Assembly (NCBI RefSeq): GCF_003947415.1
Contig: NZ_QHKL01000002.1
Span: 372,001-436,000 of the forward strand
DNA from: Amycolatopsis sp. WAC 01376
Lineage (GTDB): Bacteria > Actinomycetota > Actinomycetes > Mycobacteriales > Pseudonocardiaceae
Length of the DNA: 64,000 nucleotides
Direction of reading: 5' to 3'
This document shows positions 41,564 through 50,399 of this stretch, in pieces; position 1 is the stretch's first letter, and every line of letters begins with the position of its first letter. The notes beneath the pieces are model-generated. The model did not search any database. It was not told where the DNA came from and saw only the letters and a program-made list of their open reading frames with translations. The translations under genes and the position numbers were made by a program.

Positions 41564-42478
41564 GTGTCTGCAGGTGGCGGAACCAAGGCGATCATCGCCG
41601 CGCTAGTGGCGAACGCCGGAATCGCGATCGCGAAATTCACCGGCTTCCTCATCACGGGATCGTCCTCGATGCTCGCCGAGTCCGTGCACTCGCTCGCGGA
41701 CACCTCGAACCAGGGCCTCCTGCTGCTGGGACAGAAGACCTCGCAGCGCAAGGCGACGCGCACCCACCCCTTCGGCTTCGGGCGGGACCGGTACTTCTAC
41801 TCGTTCATCGTCGCGCTGATGCTCTTCAGCCTCGGCTCGGTGTTCGCGCTGTACGAGGGCATCCACAAGATCTCGCACCCCGAAGGGCTGACCTCGCCGC
41901 TGGTGGCCGTCGGCATCCTCGTGGTGGCGATCGGGCTTGAGTGCTACTCCTTCTACACCGCGATCCAGGAGTCCAAGAAGATCAAGGGCGACGCGGGCTG
42001 GTGGGCGTTCATCCGCCAGGCCAAGACGCCCGAGCTGCCGGTGGTCCTGCTGGAGGACGCGGGCGCGCTGTTCGGCCTGGTGTTCGCGCTCGCCGGTGTC
42101 GGCCTGTCGGTCGTCACCGGGAACCCGGTGTGGGACGGCATCGGCACCGTCACGATCGGCGTGCTGCTCGGGATCATCGCGATCATCCTGATCATCGAGA
42201 TGAAGAGCCTGCTGATCGGCGAAGGCGCCACCGAGACCGACCTCGACGCGATCGTCGACGAACTCGCCGCCGGCAAGGTCGAGCGGGTCATCCACATCCG
42301 CACGCTGTACATCGGCCCGGACGAGATGCTGGTGGCCGCGAAGCTCGCGCTGGTGCCCGGGCTGGACACCGCCGACATCGCGCAAGCCATCGACGACGCC
42401 GAAGCGCGTGTTCGCGCGAAGGTGCCGACGGCGAAGCTGATCTACCTGGAGCCGGACTTGGATCGCGCACTGGCCTGA
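41564..42478 (+). CDS. Cation diffusion facilitator (CDF) family metal transporter
   Basis: 304 residues from GTG at 41564 (GGGGAG upstream). Six-helix CDF core: helix 2 SSSMLAESVHSLADTSNQG carries the HxxxD-type metal site, HPFGFGRDRYFYSFIVAL is conserved, helix 5 contains LLEDAGALFGLVFALAGVG, followed by the cytoplasmic ferredoxin-like domain (VIHIRTLYIGPDEMLVAAKL). It exports Zn2+, Fe2+, Mn2+ or similar divalent ions; the ion is not decided. A family 2 hairpin follows the stop. Confidence 0.9.
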   Translation: MSAGGGTKAIIAALVANAGIAIAKFTGFLITGSSSMLAESVHSLADTSNQGLLLLGQKTSQRKATRTHPFGFGRDRYFYSFIVALMLFSLGSVFALYEGIHKISHPEGLTSPLVAVGILVVAIGLECYSFYTAIQESKKIKGDAGWWAFIRQAKTPELPVVLLEDAGALFGLVFALAGVGLSVVTGNPVWDGIGTVTIGVLLGIIAIILIIEMKSLLIGEGATETDLDAIVDELAAGKVERVIHIRTLYIGPDEMLVAAKLALVPGLDTADIAQAIDDAEARVRAKVPTAKLIYLEPDLDRALA

Positions 42479-42501
42479 GCCCGGCCGGCGGTTCGCTCCT
42501 C

Positions 42502-42562
42502 AGATGTCATGAAAGGGTCGTTCAGGACGAAAAACGTCCTGAACGACCCTTTCATGACATCT
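42502..42562. repeat. Dispersed repeat family 2: 28-bp perfect hairpin
   Basis: A 28-bp perfect inverted repeat (42502-42529 and 42535-42562) with loop AAAAA. The arm TGTCATGAAAGGGTCGTTC is identical to the copy at 12742-12796 across the shared region. It separates the CDF gene from the amino acid permease. Confidence 0.88.
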
Positions 42563-42724
42563 ACGAGAGTTTCGCAGTCGCTTCACGAACGGGCCCGGAG
42601 CAACTGTCCGTACACCGCCGATTACCGCCGCGACCTCCGGGTACTTGGTTGCTCTCCCACCGCGCTGCCGTCACCGCCGGGCGATAGGGTCCCTTGAACC
42701 GCAGTCAGGTGTAGGAGGTCAAGG

Positions 42725-44245
42725 GTGCCCGGAAACGGTCTGTGGCGTACGAAAACCATCGAGCAGTCCATCGCGGACACCGACGAGCCGGGGACGAAGC
42801 TCCGGCGGAACCTGAGCGCGTGGGATCTCACCGTCTTCGGTGTCGCCGTCGTCATCGGTGCCGGGATCTTCACCCTCACCGCGCGCACGGCCGGTGACTT
42901 CGCGGGGCCGTCGGTCTCGCTCGCGTTCGTGTTCGCGGCCATCGCCTGCGCGCTGGCCGCCCTCTGTTACGCGGAATTCGCGTCGACCGTCCCGGTGGCC
43001 GGGAGCGCGTACACGTTCTCCTACGCCACGTTCGGCGAGTTCATGGCGTGGATCATCGGCTGGGACCTCATCCTGGAACTCGCCGTCGGCGCGGCCGCGG
43101 TGTCGAAGGGCTGGTCCGCCTACCTCGAAACCGTGCTCTCGTACATCTTCGGCAAGGGCACGAAGACGACGTTCGAGCTCGGCCCGATCCCGGTCGACTG
43201 GGGCGCCCTGCTCGTGGTGCTCGTACTGGCCACGCTGCTCGCCGTCGGCACGAAGCTGTCTTCGCGCTTCTCCATGGTGATCACCGCGATCAAGGTCGCG
43301 GTGGTGCTGTTCGTGATCGTGCTCGGCATCTTCTACATCAAGGGTTCGAACTACACCCCGTTCATCCCGGAGGCCCAGTCCGCCGCGGAGTCGGCGTCCA
43401 CCGGGGTCGACCAGTCGCTGTTCTCGCTGTTCGCCGGTGGCGGCAGCAGTTCGTTCGGCGTCTTCGGCCTGCTGGCCGCGGCGTCGCTGGTGTTCTTCGC
43501 GTTCATCGGGTTCGACATCGTCGCGACCACCGCCGAGGAGACCCGCAACCCGCAGAAGGCCGTGCCCCGCGGCATTTTCGGTTCGCTCGCCATCGTCACG
43601 GTGCTGTACGTCGCCGTGTCACTCGTGGTCGTCGGCATGGTGAACTACAAGGAACTCGCCACCTCGGCGGGTGACGGCGGCAAGAAGACGCTCGCGTCCG
43701 CGTTCGCGGTCAACGGCGTCGACTGGGCGGCCAACATCATCTCCGTCGGCGCCCTCGCCGGGCTGACGACCGTCGTCATGGTGCTGATGCTCGGCCAGAT
43801 CCGGATCATCTTCGCGATGTCGCGTGACGGCCTGATGCCGCGCAGCCTCGCGAAGACCGGGGAGAACGGCACGCCGAAGCGGGCGACCATCGTCGTCGGC
43901 GGGCTGGTCGCGGTCGCGGCGACGTTCTTCCCGGCGGACAAACTCGAGGAAATGGTCAACGTCGGGACGCTGTTCGCTTTCGTTCTGGTCTCCGCGGGCG
44001 TGCTGGTGCTGCGCAAGACCCGGCCCGATCTGCCCCGCGCCTTCCGCGTGCCGTTGGTTCCGCTGATCCCGATCCTGGCGATCGTCGCCTGTCTCTGGCT
44101 GATGCTGAACCTGACCGTGCTCACGTGGCTGCGGTTCCTGGCCTGGATGGCGCTGGGCGTCGTCATCTACTTCGCCTACAGCCGTCGCAACTCGCTGCTC
44201 GGCAAGCAGAACAAGGAAGAGGTCCCGACGTCCGTTCCGGACTGA
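42725..44245 (+). CDS. Amino acid permease, APC superfamily (cationic amino acid transporter type)
   Basis: 506 residues, twelve predicted helices. The first helix begins after LRRNLSAWDLTVFGVAVVIGA with the GAGIF substrate loop; CYAEFASTVPVAGSAYTFSY and FFAFIGFDIVATTAEETRNP are typical of YfnA/CAT-like permeases. Same relative position as mycobacterial Rv3253c near manA. GTG start with GGAGGTCAAGG upstream. It imports amino acids with protons; the exact substrate is unknown. A proper terminator follows. Confidence 0.9.
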   Translation: MPGNGLWRTKTIEQSIADTDEPGTKLRRNLSAWDLTVFGVAVVIGAGIFTLTARTAGDFAGPSVSLAFVFAAIACALAALCYAEFASTVPVAGSAYTFSYATFGEFMAWIIGWDLILELAVGAAAVSKGWSAYLETVLSYIFGKGTKTTFELGPIPVDWGALLVVLVLATLLAVGTKLSSRFSMVITAIKVAVVLFVIVLGIFYIKGSNYTPFIPEAQSAAESASTGVDQSLFSLFAGGGSSSFGVFGLLAAASLVFFAFIGFDIVATTAEETRNPQKAVPRGIFGSLAIVTVLYVAVSLVVVGMVNYKELATSAGDGGKKTLASAFAVNGVDWAANIISVGALAGLTTVVMVLMLGQIRIIFAMSRDGLMPRSLAKTGENGTPKRATIVVGGLVAVAATFFPADKLEEMVNVGTLFAFVLVSAGVLVLRKTRPDLPRAFRVPLVPLIPILAIVACLWLMLNLTVLTWLRFLAWMALGVVIYFAYSRRNSLLGKQNKEEVPTSVPD

Positions 44246-44261
44246 TCTTTCTCGTTTCGGC

Positions 44262-44296
44262 GGCCCACCATTCCTTTGTGGATGGTGGGCCGTTTT
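44262..44296 (+). terminator. Intrinsic terminator downstream of the amino acid permease
   Basis: GGCCCACCAT (44262-44271) pairs with ATGGTGGGCC (44282-44291) around a 10-base loop and is followed by GTTTT. Confidence 0.85.
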
Positions 44297-44467
44297 GTCG
44301 GGGGCCCCGGTTTCGGTGTGAAATCGGTGTGCGATAGCGTCCGGTCTCTGCTTCCCCCTGACGGGTGAACGGGACTCGTGCAGACCTACCGCGAGTCGAC
44401 CTTCATCCCTCCAAAGAGGCGCCACGCTTTGCTCGTTTGTCCCCCGATCGGTACAGGAGAGCTCTGA

Positions 44468-45172
44468 ATGCAGATCAAGTCCAGACGGCGCGTCCGCTCC
44501 GCCGTCACCGTCGTCGCCTTCGCCACCGCAGCCCTGCTGGGCACCGCGGGCACCGCCCTCGCGACCCGCAGCGACGACCGCGCCACCCAGGTCGTGGCTG
44601 AGAACGCCACCACCTGCGAAGGTGCCAAGCTGCCCGGCAAGGTCCTGCCCACTTCGGACCTGACCTTCACCGGCGGCACGCAGAAGGACATCCACCTCAA
44701 CATCACCGAGGTCGCCAAGGGCGTCACCGTCACGGCGATCGTGGTCAAGGGCGGCCACGGCTACAACGTCTACGTTCCCGGGGAGAAGGGGCTGCCCGAG
44801 AACCCGCCGTGGACGCAGCTGCGTTCGCCGCTGAACAAGGGCGACCAGCAGGCACAGATCAGCCACTGGTTCGTCTGCGGCGAGAAGAAGACGCCGCCGA
44901 CCGAGCAGCCGAAGCCGTCCGAGCCGACGAAGACCTCGACGGCCAAGCCGCCGACTTCGGCCCCGACCACCACGGACAAGCCGTCCCAGACGTCCGAAGC
45001 CCCGACCAGCACCACCGCCCCGGCCCCCGCGGTCGACGGTAACGGTGGCAACGGTGGCGGCCTCGCGGACACCGGTTTCGACAACGCCTGGCTGCTGTGG
45101 GCCGGTGGCCTGCTGGTGCTGGCCGGTGCCGGCGTCCTGGTCCTGCTGCGCGTGCGTCGCAAGGCCGACTGA
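44468..45172 (+). CDS. Secreted cell-wall protein with LAxTG sorting signal
   Basis: 234 residues. Signal peptide (VRSAVTVVAFATAALLGTAG, cut after TALA), a globular domain of about 110 residues with two cysteines (TTCEGAKL, FVCGEKK) that may form a disulfide, then a Pro/Thr-rich spacer of about 60 residues and the C-terminal signal LADTG-FDN, a hydrophobic helix and RVRRKAD tail. LAxTG is the motif used by class E sortases of high-GC Gram-positives. Likely anchored to peptidoglycan. The sortase is not in the window. GGAGAG precedes the ATG. Confidence 0.82.
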   Translation: MQIKSRRRVRSAVTVVAFATAALLGTAGTALATRSDDRATQVVAENATTCEGAKLPGKVLPTSDLTFTGGTQKDIHLNITEVAKGVTVTAIVVKGGHGYNVYVPGEKGLPENPPWTQLRSPLNKGDQQAQISHWFVCGEKKTPPTEQPKPSEPTKTSTAKPPTSAPTTTDKPSQTSEAPTSTTAPAPAVDGNGGNGGGLADTGFDNAWLLWAGGLLVLAGAGVLVLLRVRRKAD

Positions 45173-45185
45173 AACTAGCTGACGC

Positions 45186-45220
45186 CTGAAGGCCCTCTTC
45201 CTCGTGAAGGGGGCCTTCAG
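45186..45220. terminator. Short family 3 hairpin (CTGAAGGCC...GGCCTTCAG)
   Basis: CTGAAGGCCCTCTTC at 45186 pairs with TGAAGGGGGCCTTCAG at the right end with one G-T mismatch. It is related to the hairpins at 23380-23434 and 23528-23580. It lies between convergent genes and overlaps the stop codon of the hydrolase-like gene by 4 bases. Confidence 0.7.
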
Positions 45221-47517
45221 CGCATTTGCGGGAAGTCCCCGAACAGCGATCCCTGCTCGCCCCAAGGGTTCGTGGGGCGGGGGCGGCCGAGACCGGCGGC
45301 CATCGCGACGGCGTTGTCCCATTCGGCGTCGACGACGTAATCCGTGTGCTTGAGGACGCCGGGCGCCCAGCGATGCCGTCCGGTCGGCCCGCGCATCGGG
45401 TCGGGCAGCCAGTGGTCGCCGCCGAGCACCAGGACGCCTTGCTCGTCGGCCTCGGCGGCCAGCGGCCCCGTCCCGCCGCCGGGCAGATAGCCGTCGCCCA
45501 GCAGTTTCCCGGACACCACGCGATGCCGCCACGTCGTGACTCCGCCACCGAAGATGTCCGTGCCGCGGCACAGCGCCCGCCAGCGGCCGTCGAGATCCTC
45601 GTACAACCCGGCGAGCTGCTCCTGCGGCAGCATCGCGGGGAAAGCGCGCTGATAACCCCATTGCAGGGGTGAGCCCGCGGTCAGCAGTCCGACGCGGTCG
45701 CGGTCCTCCGGCGGCAGATCGGCGATCACCCGCGCCGCGGCGAGCACGGTCAGCAGGCTGCCGAGGTTGTACCCGGACAGCACGACGCGCGTGCCCGGCT
45801 CGGCAAGATGCTCCTTGACCCGGTCCGCGAGTTCCGGGACGACCCTGAGCGCGTAACTCGGCGGCACGGTCGGATGGGCGGCACGCGGCCAGAAGCACAC
45901 GAGATCCGCCAGCGCGCCGAGGTGACGGCTGCGCTTGGGGGTGGTCGCGGCGGCGAACACGACGCGCAGCAGCCCGGCCGCCATCGCGCCCAGCGCGAAC
46001 ACGCCGATCGCCGAAATCGGTTTGAACCAGTCGGGCAGCGGGCCGAAACCGAAGCGCAGCACCAGGAGTGCGCCGCCGCCCGCCGCCATCGCCAGCGCGA
46101 CGGTGAGCGCGAGATGGTGCAGATGCTTGCGTTCCCACGAAGCGCGGGCCCACGCACTCGCGGCTTCCTCTTCCTGCGCCTTGTCGATCTCCATCAGCGC
46201 GACGATCTTCGGGATGCCGCGGCGCAACCGGCGCAGCGGGACGGCCACCGCGAAGCCCAGCACGCCGAGCACGACGGCGAGCGCGAGCCCGGCGCCCCAC
46301 AGCACCGTCACCAGGGAGTAGGTGTCGGGCAGCCGGAGATCGGTCGCGCCGACCAGCTGCCGCAGCGCGACCGCGAGCCCGGCGCCGAAACCGCCGCCGA
46401 GCAGGCCTGCCAGCGCGACGACCGGCGCCGCCGCCCAGCCACCGAGCCAGGGCCGCAGCCGGTGCGGCAGATGCTTCCAGGCCGACCGGCCGAGCAGCGC
46501 AGCCGGGGCGAGCACCAGCGCGAACAGCAAGGTCACCGCGACCATCGCCGCGCCAAGCGCCTCGACCGTCCCGTCCGCTCCGCCGAGCCCGCCGCCCGGC
46601 AGACCCGCGGGCAGCGGCGTCCGGCGTACGACGGCGATCCCGACCAGGACGACGGCGACCGCGATCACCCCGCCCCGGATCACCGGTCCGGCGGAGAAGC
46701 CGACCGTCGAGGCCACCAGCGCGGCGAGGACGAGCGCCAGCGCGCAGATCCAGACGATCAGGTCGAACGTCACCGTCGGCAGCCGGAACGGCCCGCCGAG
46801 CAACGGGAGCGCGACACAGGTCAAGGCGGCGACGGTGTGCAGCGTGCGCAGGCCCGGCGTCCGCGGCAGGTCCTGCGGTTGCAGCGGGCTCGAACTGTGG
46901 GCGCGGTGCCGCTTGTTCCGTGACCGCCAGTCCGACGACGGGATCCGGTCGAGCACGAAGATCAGCACCAGCAGCGGGACCACCCCGATCGCGGTCCGCA
47001 GCGGCGCGAAGTCCCGCAGGAACGACGGCGCCCCTTCGAGGCAGGACGAACCCGGGGCGAGGCATTGCGCGGCGAACAGGTCGAGCGAGACCACCGCGAG
47101 CTGGCTGATCAGCAACATCGTCAGCAGCAGCGAGGCCACCCGCAGCAGCCCTCGGCAAACCGCGCCGAGCACCGCCGCGGACCGCCTGCCCTCCGGGACC
47201 GGCGGCAGCATCCAATGCGCGACGTTCGCCAGCGAGAACGGGAACAGCAGCGCCCACGTCGCCTTCGCCGCGCCACCGGAGGTCATCCCGCTCCACAGGT
47301 AGCCTTCGAGGATGCGCGGGATCGAACGGCCGAGCGCGGGCAGCACCGGACCGGGAGCGGGACGGCGCAGCCGGTCCGACGGCCGGATCAGCCTGCCGAT
47401 GCCGTCGCCCGCGACGTCGACGACAGACGTCGAATCCAGCAGGCTTTCACCGCTCGTGCCCACTAGCCCGGGTACGCGTATTTCGACGACGCGGGTGTCG
47501 GGACCCGGCATGACCAC
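45217..47517 (-). CDS. Large membrane protein with lipase-like alpha/beta-hydrolase domain, nucleophile Ser replaced by Asn
   Basis: 766 residues from GTG at 47517 (GGAGG upstream). The open frame continues antisense through sahH but is not used. An N-terminal soluble part (VEIRVPGLVGTSGESLLDS) precedes about 8-10 membrane helices (residues 100-480), then a cytoplasmic or outer hydrolase-like domain. The nucleophile elbow reads VVLSGYNLGSLLTVLAA: in lipases the middle residue of G-x-S-x-G is Ser, here it is Asn (codon AAC). Catalysis by the usual route is therefore unlikely. Function unknown. It is divergent from sahH. Confidence 0.75.
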   Translation of the reverse strand: MVMPGPDTRVVEIRVPGLVGTSGESLLDSTSVVDVAGDGIGRLIRPSDRLRRPAPGPVLPALGRSIPRILEGYLWSGMTSGGAAKATWALLFPFSLANVAHWMLPPVPEGRRSAAVLGAVCRGLLRVASLLLTMLLISQLAVVSLDLFAAQCLAPGSSCLEGAPSFLRDFAPLRTAIGVVPLLVLIFVLDRIPSSDWRSRNKRHRAHSSSPLQPQDLPRTPGLRTLHTVAALTCVALPLLGGPFRLPTVTFDLIVWICALALVLAALVASTVGFSAGPVIRGGVIAVAVVLVGIAVVRRTPLPAGLPGGGLGGADGTVEALGAAMVAVTLLFALVLAPAALLGRSAWKHLPHRLRPWLGGWAAAPVVALAGLLGGGFGAGLAVALRQLVGATDLRLPDTYSLVTVLWGAGLALAVVLGVLGFAVAVPLRRLRRGIPKIVALMEIDKAQEEEAASAWARASWERKHLHHLALTVALAMAAGGGALLVLRFGFGPLPDWFKPISAIGVFALGAMAAGLLRVVFAAATTPKRSRHLGALADLVCFWPRAAHPTVPPSYALRVVPELADRVKEHLAEPGTRVVLSGYNLGSLLTVLAAARVIADLPPEDRDRVGLLTAGSPLQWGYQRAFPAMLPQEQLAGLYEDLDGRWRALCRGTDIFGGGVTTWRHRVVSGKLLGDGYLPGGGTGPLAAEADEQGVLVLGGDHWLPDPMRGPTGRHRWAPGVLKHTDYVVDAEWDNAVAMAAGLGRPRPTNPWGEQGSLFGDFPQMR

Positions 47518-47602
47518 GGTGAAGGCCTCCAAACCGTTCAGTGGGGACTGAGCCGACAACGGTACTGTTCCGATGTCATCCAACCTTGGAGGAAGCGCGC
47601 AT

Positions 47603-49075
47603 ATGACCCCCGAAAGCGTTGCCAAGCGGCACGACACCCGCAACGGCATCGAGTTCGCCGTCGCCGATCTCGAGGCCGCCGAGTTCGGCCGCAAGGAGAT
47701 CCGCCTCGCCGAGCACGAGATGCCGGGCCTGATGGCGCTGCGCCGCGAATACGCCGAGGTGTATCCCTTGCGGGGAGCCCGGGTTTCGGGCTCGCTGCAC
47801 ATGACGGTACAGACCGCGGTCCTGATCGAAACCCTCGTCGCACTGGGTGCCGAGGTGCGCTGGGCCTCCTGCAACATCTTCTCCACCCAGGACCACGCGG
47901 CCGCGGCGATCGTCGTCGGCCCGCACGGCACGCCCGAGGAGCCCAAGGGCGTTCCGGTGTTCGCCTGGAAGGGCGAGTCGCTGGAGGAGTACTGGTGGTG
48001 CACCGAGCGGATGCTGACCTGGGACGGAGAGGGTCCCAACATGATCCTCGACGACGGCGGCGACGCCACCATGCTGGTGCACAAGGGAACCGAGTTCGAG
48101 AAGGCAGGCGTCGTCCCCTCGCCGGACGAGGACACCTCGGACGAGTTCCGCGTGTTCCTGCAGCTGCTGAGTGCTTCGGTCGCGGCCGACACCGGCAAGT
48201 GGACCAAGATCGGCGAAGGCATCCGCGGGGTCACCGAGGAGACCACCACCGGCGTGCTGCGGCTCTACCAGCTCGCCGCGGCCGGTGAACTGCTGTTCCC
48301 GGCGATCAACGTGAACGACGCGGTGACCAAGTCGAAGTTCGACAACCGCTACGGCATCCGGCACTCGCTGATCGACGGCATCAACCGCGGCACCGACGTC
48401 CTCATCGGCGGCAAGGTCGCGGTCGTCTGCGGTTACGGCGACGTCGGCAAGGGCGCCGCGGAATCGCTGCGCGGCCAGGGCGCGCGGGTGATCATCACCG
48501 AGATCGACCCGATCTGCGCGCTGCAGGCGGCGATGGACGGCTACCAGGTCAAGAAGCTGGAGAACGTCCTCGGCGAGGCCGACCTCATCATCACGACCAC
48601 CGGCAACAAGGACGTCGTGCTCGTCGAGCACATGGCGCGGATGAAGCACCAGGCGATCCTGGGCAACATCGGCCACTTCGACAACGAGCTCGACATGGCG
48701 GGCCTGCAGCGCTACCCGGGCATCCGGCGGATCAACATCAAGCCGCAGGTCGACGAGTGGGTCTTCCCTGACGGCAAGAGCATCCTGGTGCTGTCCGAGG
48801 GCCGTCTGCTGAACCTGGGCAACGCGACCGGGCACCCGTCGTTCGTGATGTCGAACAGCTTCTCCAACCAGGTGATCGCGCAGATCGAGCTGTTCACCAA
48901 GCACGAGGAGTACGACAAGGAGGTCTTCCGCCTCCCCAAGAAGCTCGACGAGAAGGTCGCGAAGATCCACCTCGACGCGCTCGGCGGTGAGCTCACGAAG
49001 CTGACCAAGGAGCAGGCCGAGTACATCGACGTGGACGTCGAAGGCCCGTTCAAGACCGACCACTACCGGTACTGA
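47603..49075 (+). CDS. sahH: Adenosylhomocysteinase
   Basis: 490 residues from ATG at 47603, favoured by GGAGGAAG upstream; ATG at 47573 adds 10. It hydrolyses S-adenosylhomocysteine to adenosine and homocysteine, pulling all SAM-dependent methylations. NAD-binding [10 protein letters not shown], substrate loop [26 protein letters not shown] and the C-terminal DHYRY are intact. About 40-residue insertion near 150-190 as in mycobacterial SahH. It sits just upstream of tmk as in mycobacteria, and homocysteine recycling suits the betaine island downstream. Confidence 0.96.
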   Translation: MTPESVAKRHDTRNGIEFAVADLEAAEFGRKEIRLAEHEMPGLMALRREYAEVYPLRGARVSGSLHMTVQTAVLIETLVALGAEVRWASCNIFSTQDHAAAAIVVGPHGTPEEPKGVPVFAWKGESLEEYWWCTERMLTWDGEGPNMILDDGGDATMLVHKGTEFEKAGVVPSPDEDTSDEFRVFLQLLSASVAADTGKWTKIGEGIRGVTEETTTGVLRLYQLAAAGELLFPAINVNDAVTKSKFDNRYGIRHSLIDGINRGTDVLIGGKVAVVCGYGDVGKGAAESLRGQGARVIITEIDPICALQAAMDGYQVKKLENVLGEADLIITTTGNKDVVLVEHMARMKHQAILGNIGHFDNELDMAGLQRYPGIRRINIKPQVDEWVFPDGKSILVLSEGRLLNLGNATGHPSFVMSNSFSNQVIAQIELFTKHEEYDKEVFRLPKKLDEKVAKIHLDALGGELTKLTKEQAEYIDVDVEGPFKTDHYRY

Positions 49076-49080
49076 CGGCT

Positions 49081-49133
49081 GCCATGAACGGTCCGTTACT
49101 GGCAAAATTTGCAAGTAACGGACCGTTCATGGC
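49081..49133. repeat. Dispersed repeat family 4: 20-bp hairpin (AACGGTCCGTT)
   Basis: A 20-bp perfect inverted repeat (49081-49100 and 49114-49133) whose loop GGCAAAATTTGCA is itself palindromic. A close relative with the same GCAAATTT centre is at 57361-57421. It lies 5 bases after the sahH stop, between convergent genes. Confidence 0.85.
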
Positions 49134-49138
49134 ACGCG

Positions 49139-50176
49139 CTAGCGCCACTCGACCTCGATGCCGGCCAGCCCCGGCCCGGCGTCGCTGAAGAAACCACTGG
49201 TCACGCCGCCCATGTCGAGCGGCAGCTCCTCGGACTCGACGGGCACGGCGTCGTCGCGGGTCCGGAACTGCCGCGTGCAGCGGGCGGGCAGCGCGCCGAG
49301 CGCGAACTTGAGCTGCACCAGATAGCTCGAGCACTGGTCCCGCAGCATCCGGAAGTAGCCGGGCGACGCGGTGCCGGAATCGTCGCGGACCTCGAAGCAG
49401 AACACGTGGATCTCGCCCTCGGCGAGCTTCCGGTCGAAGAGCAGCTCGGTGGCCATCGTCTCGGCCTCGGCGTTGCGCCGGATCCGGCCGACGCGGCAGC
49501 CCTCGGCGGTGATCAGTTCGACGTCGCCGATGTTGCAGCCGGGGTCGCCGTTGTAGACGGTGACGTACCGGTCCGGGCCGTGCCGCCGGGCCCGGCACAC
49601 CAGCCGGGTCTGGAGACCGACCTGCCGGTGCGCGGCGTCGAAGGTGATCGTGTCGTGCACCGCGAGCATCTCGAGGTCGGCGTTGTAGCGGTTGGACGAC
49701 GGGTACGCGCCCAGTTCGGCCAGCAGCTGGTCGACGATCGAGCCCATGTCGCCGGACCGGATGTCATGGAAGGACGCGGCCATCTGATGCCCGCGCGCCC
49801 GTGTCGTCCGCGGTCCGATCAGTACGACGAGCGCGTCCGGGGGTAGTTGCAGCACCGATTCCAGCGCACGCACGGCCGGGAGCGCCTTGGGTACCTCCGG
49901 CTGGCGCAATCCGCGCTGCCAGTAGCTCAATGTCGACTGTCCGATTTGGACACCGCGGAGCCCGAGGTGGGCACGGAGCCGGGCGAGGGACAGCCCCCGG
50001 TAGGCGATCGCCTGCCGCAGGGCGTGGTGGAACTCGCCGCTGCGGAGGGCCTCGACGAGCTCCTTGGGCAGGGCTTCGAGCGATTGACGGCGCGTGCCGT
50101 CGATGATCGTCGGGGTGTCGGCCCTAGTCGAGGCATGCTCTCCCGCCGAGAACGCATCGACACCGTCTCGTGTCAC
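49139..50176 (-). CDS. HTH (XRE-like) regulator with uncharacterised C-terminal domain
   Basis: 345 residues from GTG at 50176 (AAGGGACGAGCG upstream); GTG at 50221 is an alternative. Residues about 48-118 form a Cro/CI-type helix-turn-helix: FHHALRQAIAYRGLSLARLR, then GVQIGQSTLSYWQRGLRQPE. The 220-residue C-terminal domain has YNADLEMLAVHDTITFDAAH, three clustered cysteines (GDPGCNIGDV, EGCRVGR, FCFEVRDD) and no recognised family. It faces a secreted protease operon, and GTGAAC/GTTCAC boxes lie between them, so it may control itself and that operon. Confidence 0.8.
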   Translation of the reverse strand: MTRDGVDAFSAGEHASTRADTPTIIDGTRRQSLEALPKELVEALRSGEFHHALRQAIAYRGLSLARLRAHLGLRGVQIGQSTLSYWQRGLRQPEVPKALPAVRALESVLQLPPDALVVLIGPRTTRARGHQMAASFHDIRSGDMGSIVDQLLAELGAYPSSNRYNADLEMLAVHDTITFDAAHRQVGLQTRLVCRARRHGPDRYVTVYNGDPGCNIGDVELITAEGCRVGRIRRNAEAETMATELLFDRKLAEGEIHVFCFEVRDDSGTASPGYFRMLRDQCSSYLVQLKFALGALPARCTRQFRTRDDAVPVESEELPLDMGGVTSGFFSDAGPGLAGIEVEWR

Positions 50177-50213
50177 CGCTCGTCCCTTCACCAGACCAGT
50201 GTGTGCGCTGAGC

Positions 50214-50255
50214 GTGAACACCGCGGAACGTTCACGTTAGCAGCGCACTGTGAAC
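50214..50255. promoter_or_regulatory. GTGAAC/GTTCAC boxes upstream of the HTH gene
   Basis: GTGAAC (50214-50219) and GTTCAC (50230-50235) form a 6-bp inverted repeat with a 10-base spacer containing CCGCGG; a third GTGAAC is at 50250-50255. A matching inverted pair occurs before the divergent protease gene. Candidate operator of the HTH protein. Confidence 0.5.
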
Positions 50256-50294
50256 ACTACGTCCCCCGTTCGGGGTGGTTGACCCCGGAAGAGT

Positions 50295-50330
50295 GACCGT
50301 TCCGGGGTGTGGAAACGCCCCGGAACGGTC
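50295..50330. repeat. 13-bp hairpin GACCGTTCCGGGG...CCCCGGAACGGTC
   Basis: Perfect arms at 50295-50307 and 50318-50330. Its ACCGTTCC core recalls family 4 hairpins, but the loop differs. It lies in the middle of a divergent promoter region, where a terminator would not be expected, so it may be a transcription barrier or a protein site. Confidence 0.6.
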
Positions 50331-50359
50331 CGTTCCGCCGAGTGCCCATCTTGCTCTGC

Positions 50360-50376
50360 GTGAACCTTCTGTTCAC
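50360..50376. promoter_or_regulatory. GTGAAC-N5-GTTCAC inverted repeat before the protease operon
   Basis: GTGAAC (50360-50365) and GTTCAC (50371-50376) are separated by CTTCT and lie 24 bp upstream of the protease start. The same hexamers occur upstream of the divergent HTH gene. Confidence 0.5.
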
Positions 50377-50399
50377 CGTTGTGACCACATTGGTTCGCC

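Noticed and set aside
38322..41606. 1094-codon plus-strand open frame opposite the BTAD regulator.
   Set aside because: It is the exact antisense of a regulator with clear BTAD, NB-ARC and TPR domains; the frame has no family resemblance.
44297..44467. Structured RNA (for example a c-di-AMP riboswitch) before the LAxTG protein gene.
   Set aside because: I looked for the conserved core because such switches precede cell-wall genes in actinobacteria, but could not find a convincing match.
43619..47296. 1225-codon open frame on the minus strand.
   Set aside because: Composition is Arg/Gly/Ala-rich without motifs. It runs antisense through the permease and in another frame of the hydrolase-like gene, a typical GC-rich shadow.
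47518..47602. SAH or SAM riboswitch upstream of sahH.
   Set aside because: The 85-base gap shows no recognisable conserved core; too short and shared with a divergent gene.
47518..48249. Extension of the minus-strand hydrolase-like frame antisense to sahH (1010-codon open frame).
   Set aside because: The extension mirrors sahH codons in GC-rich DNA. The membrane protein has a good start at 47517, and sahH is beyond doubt.
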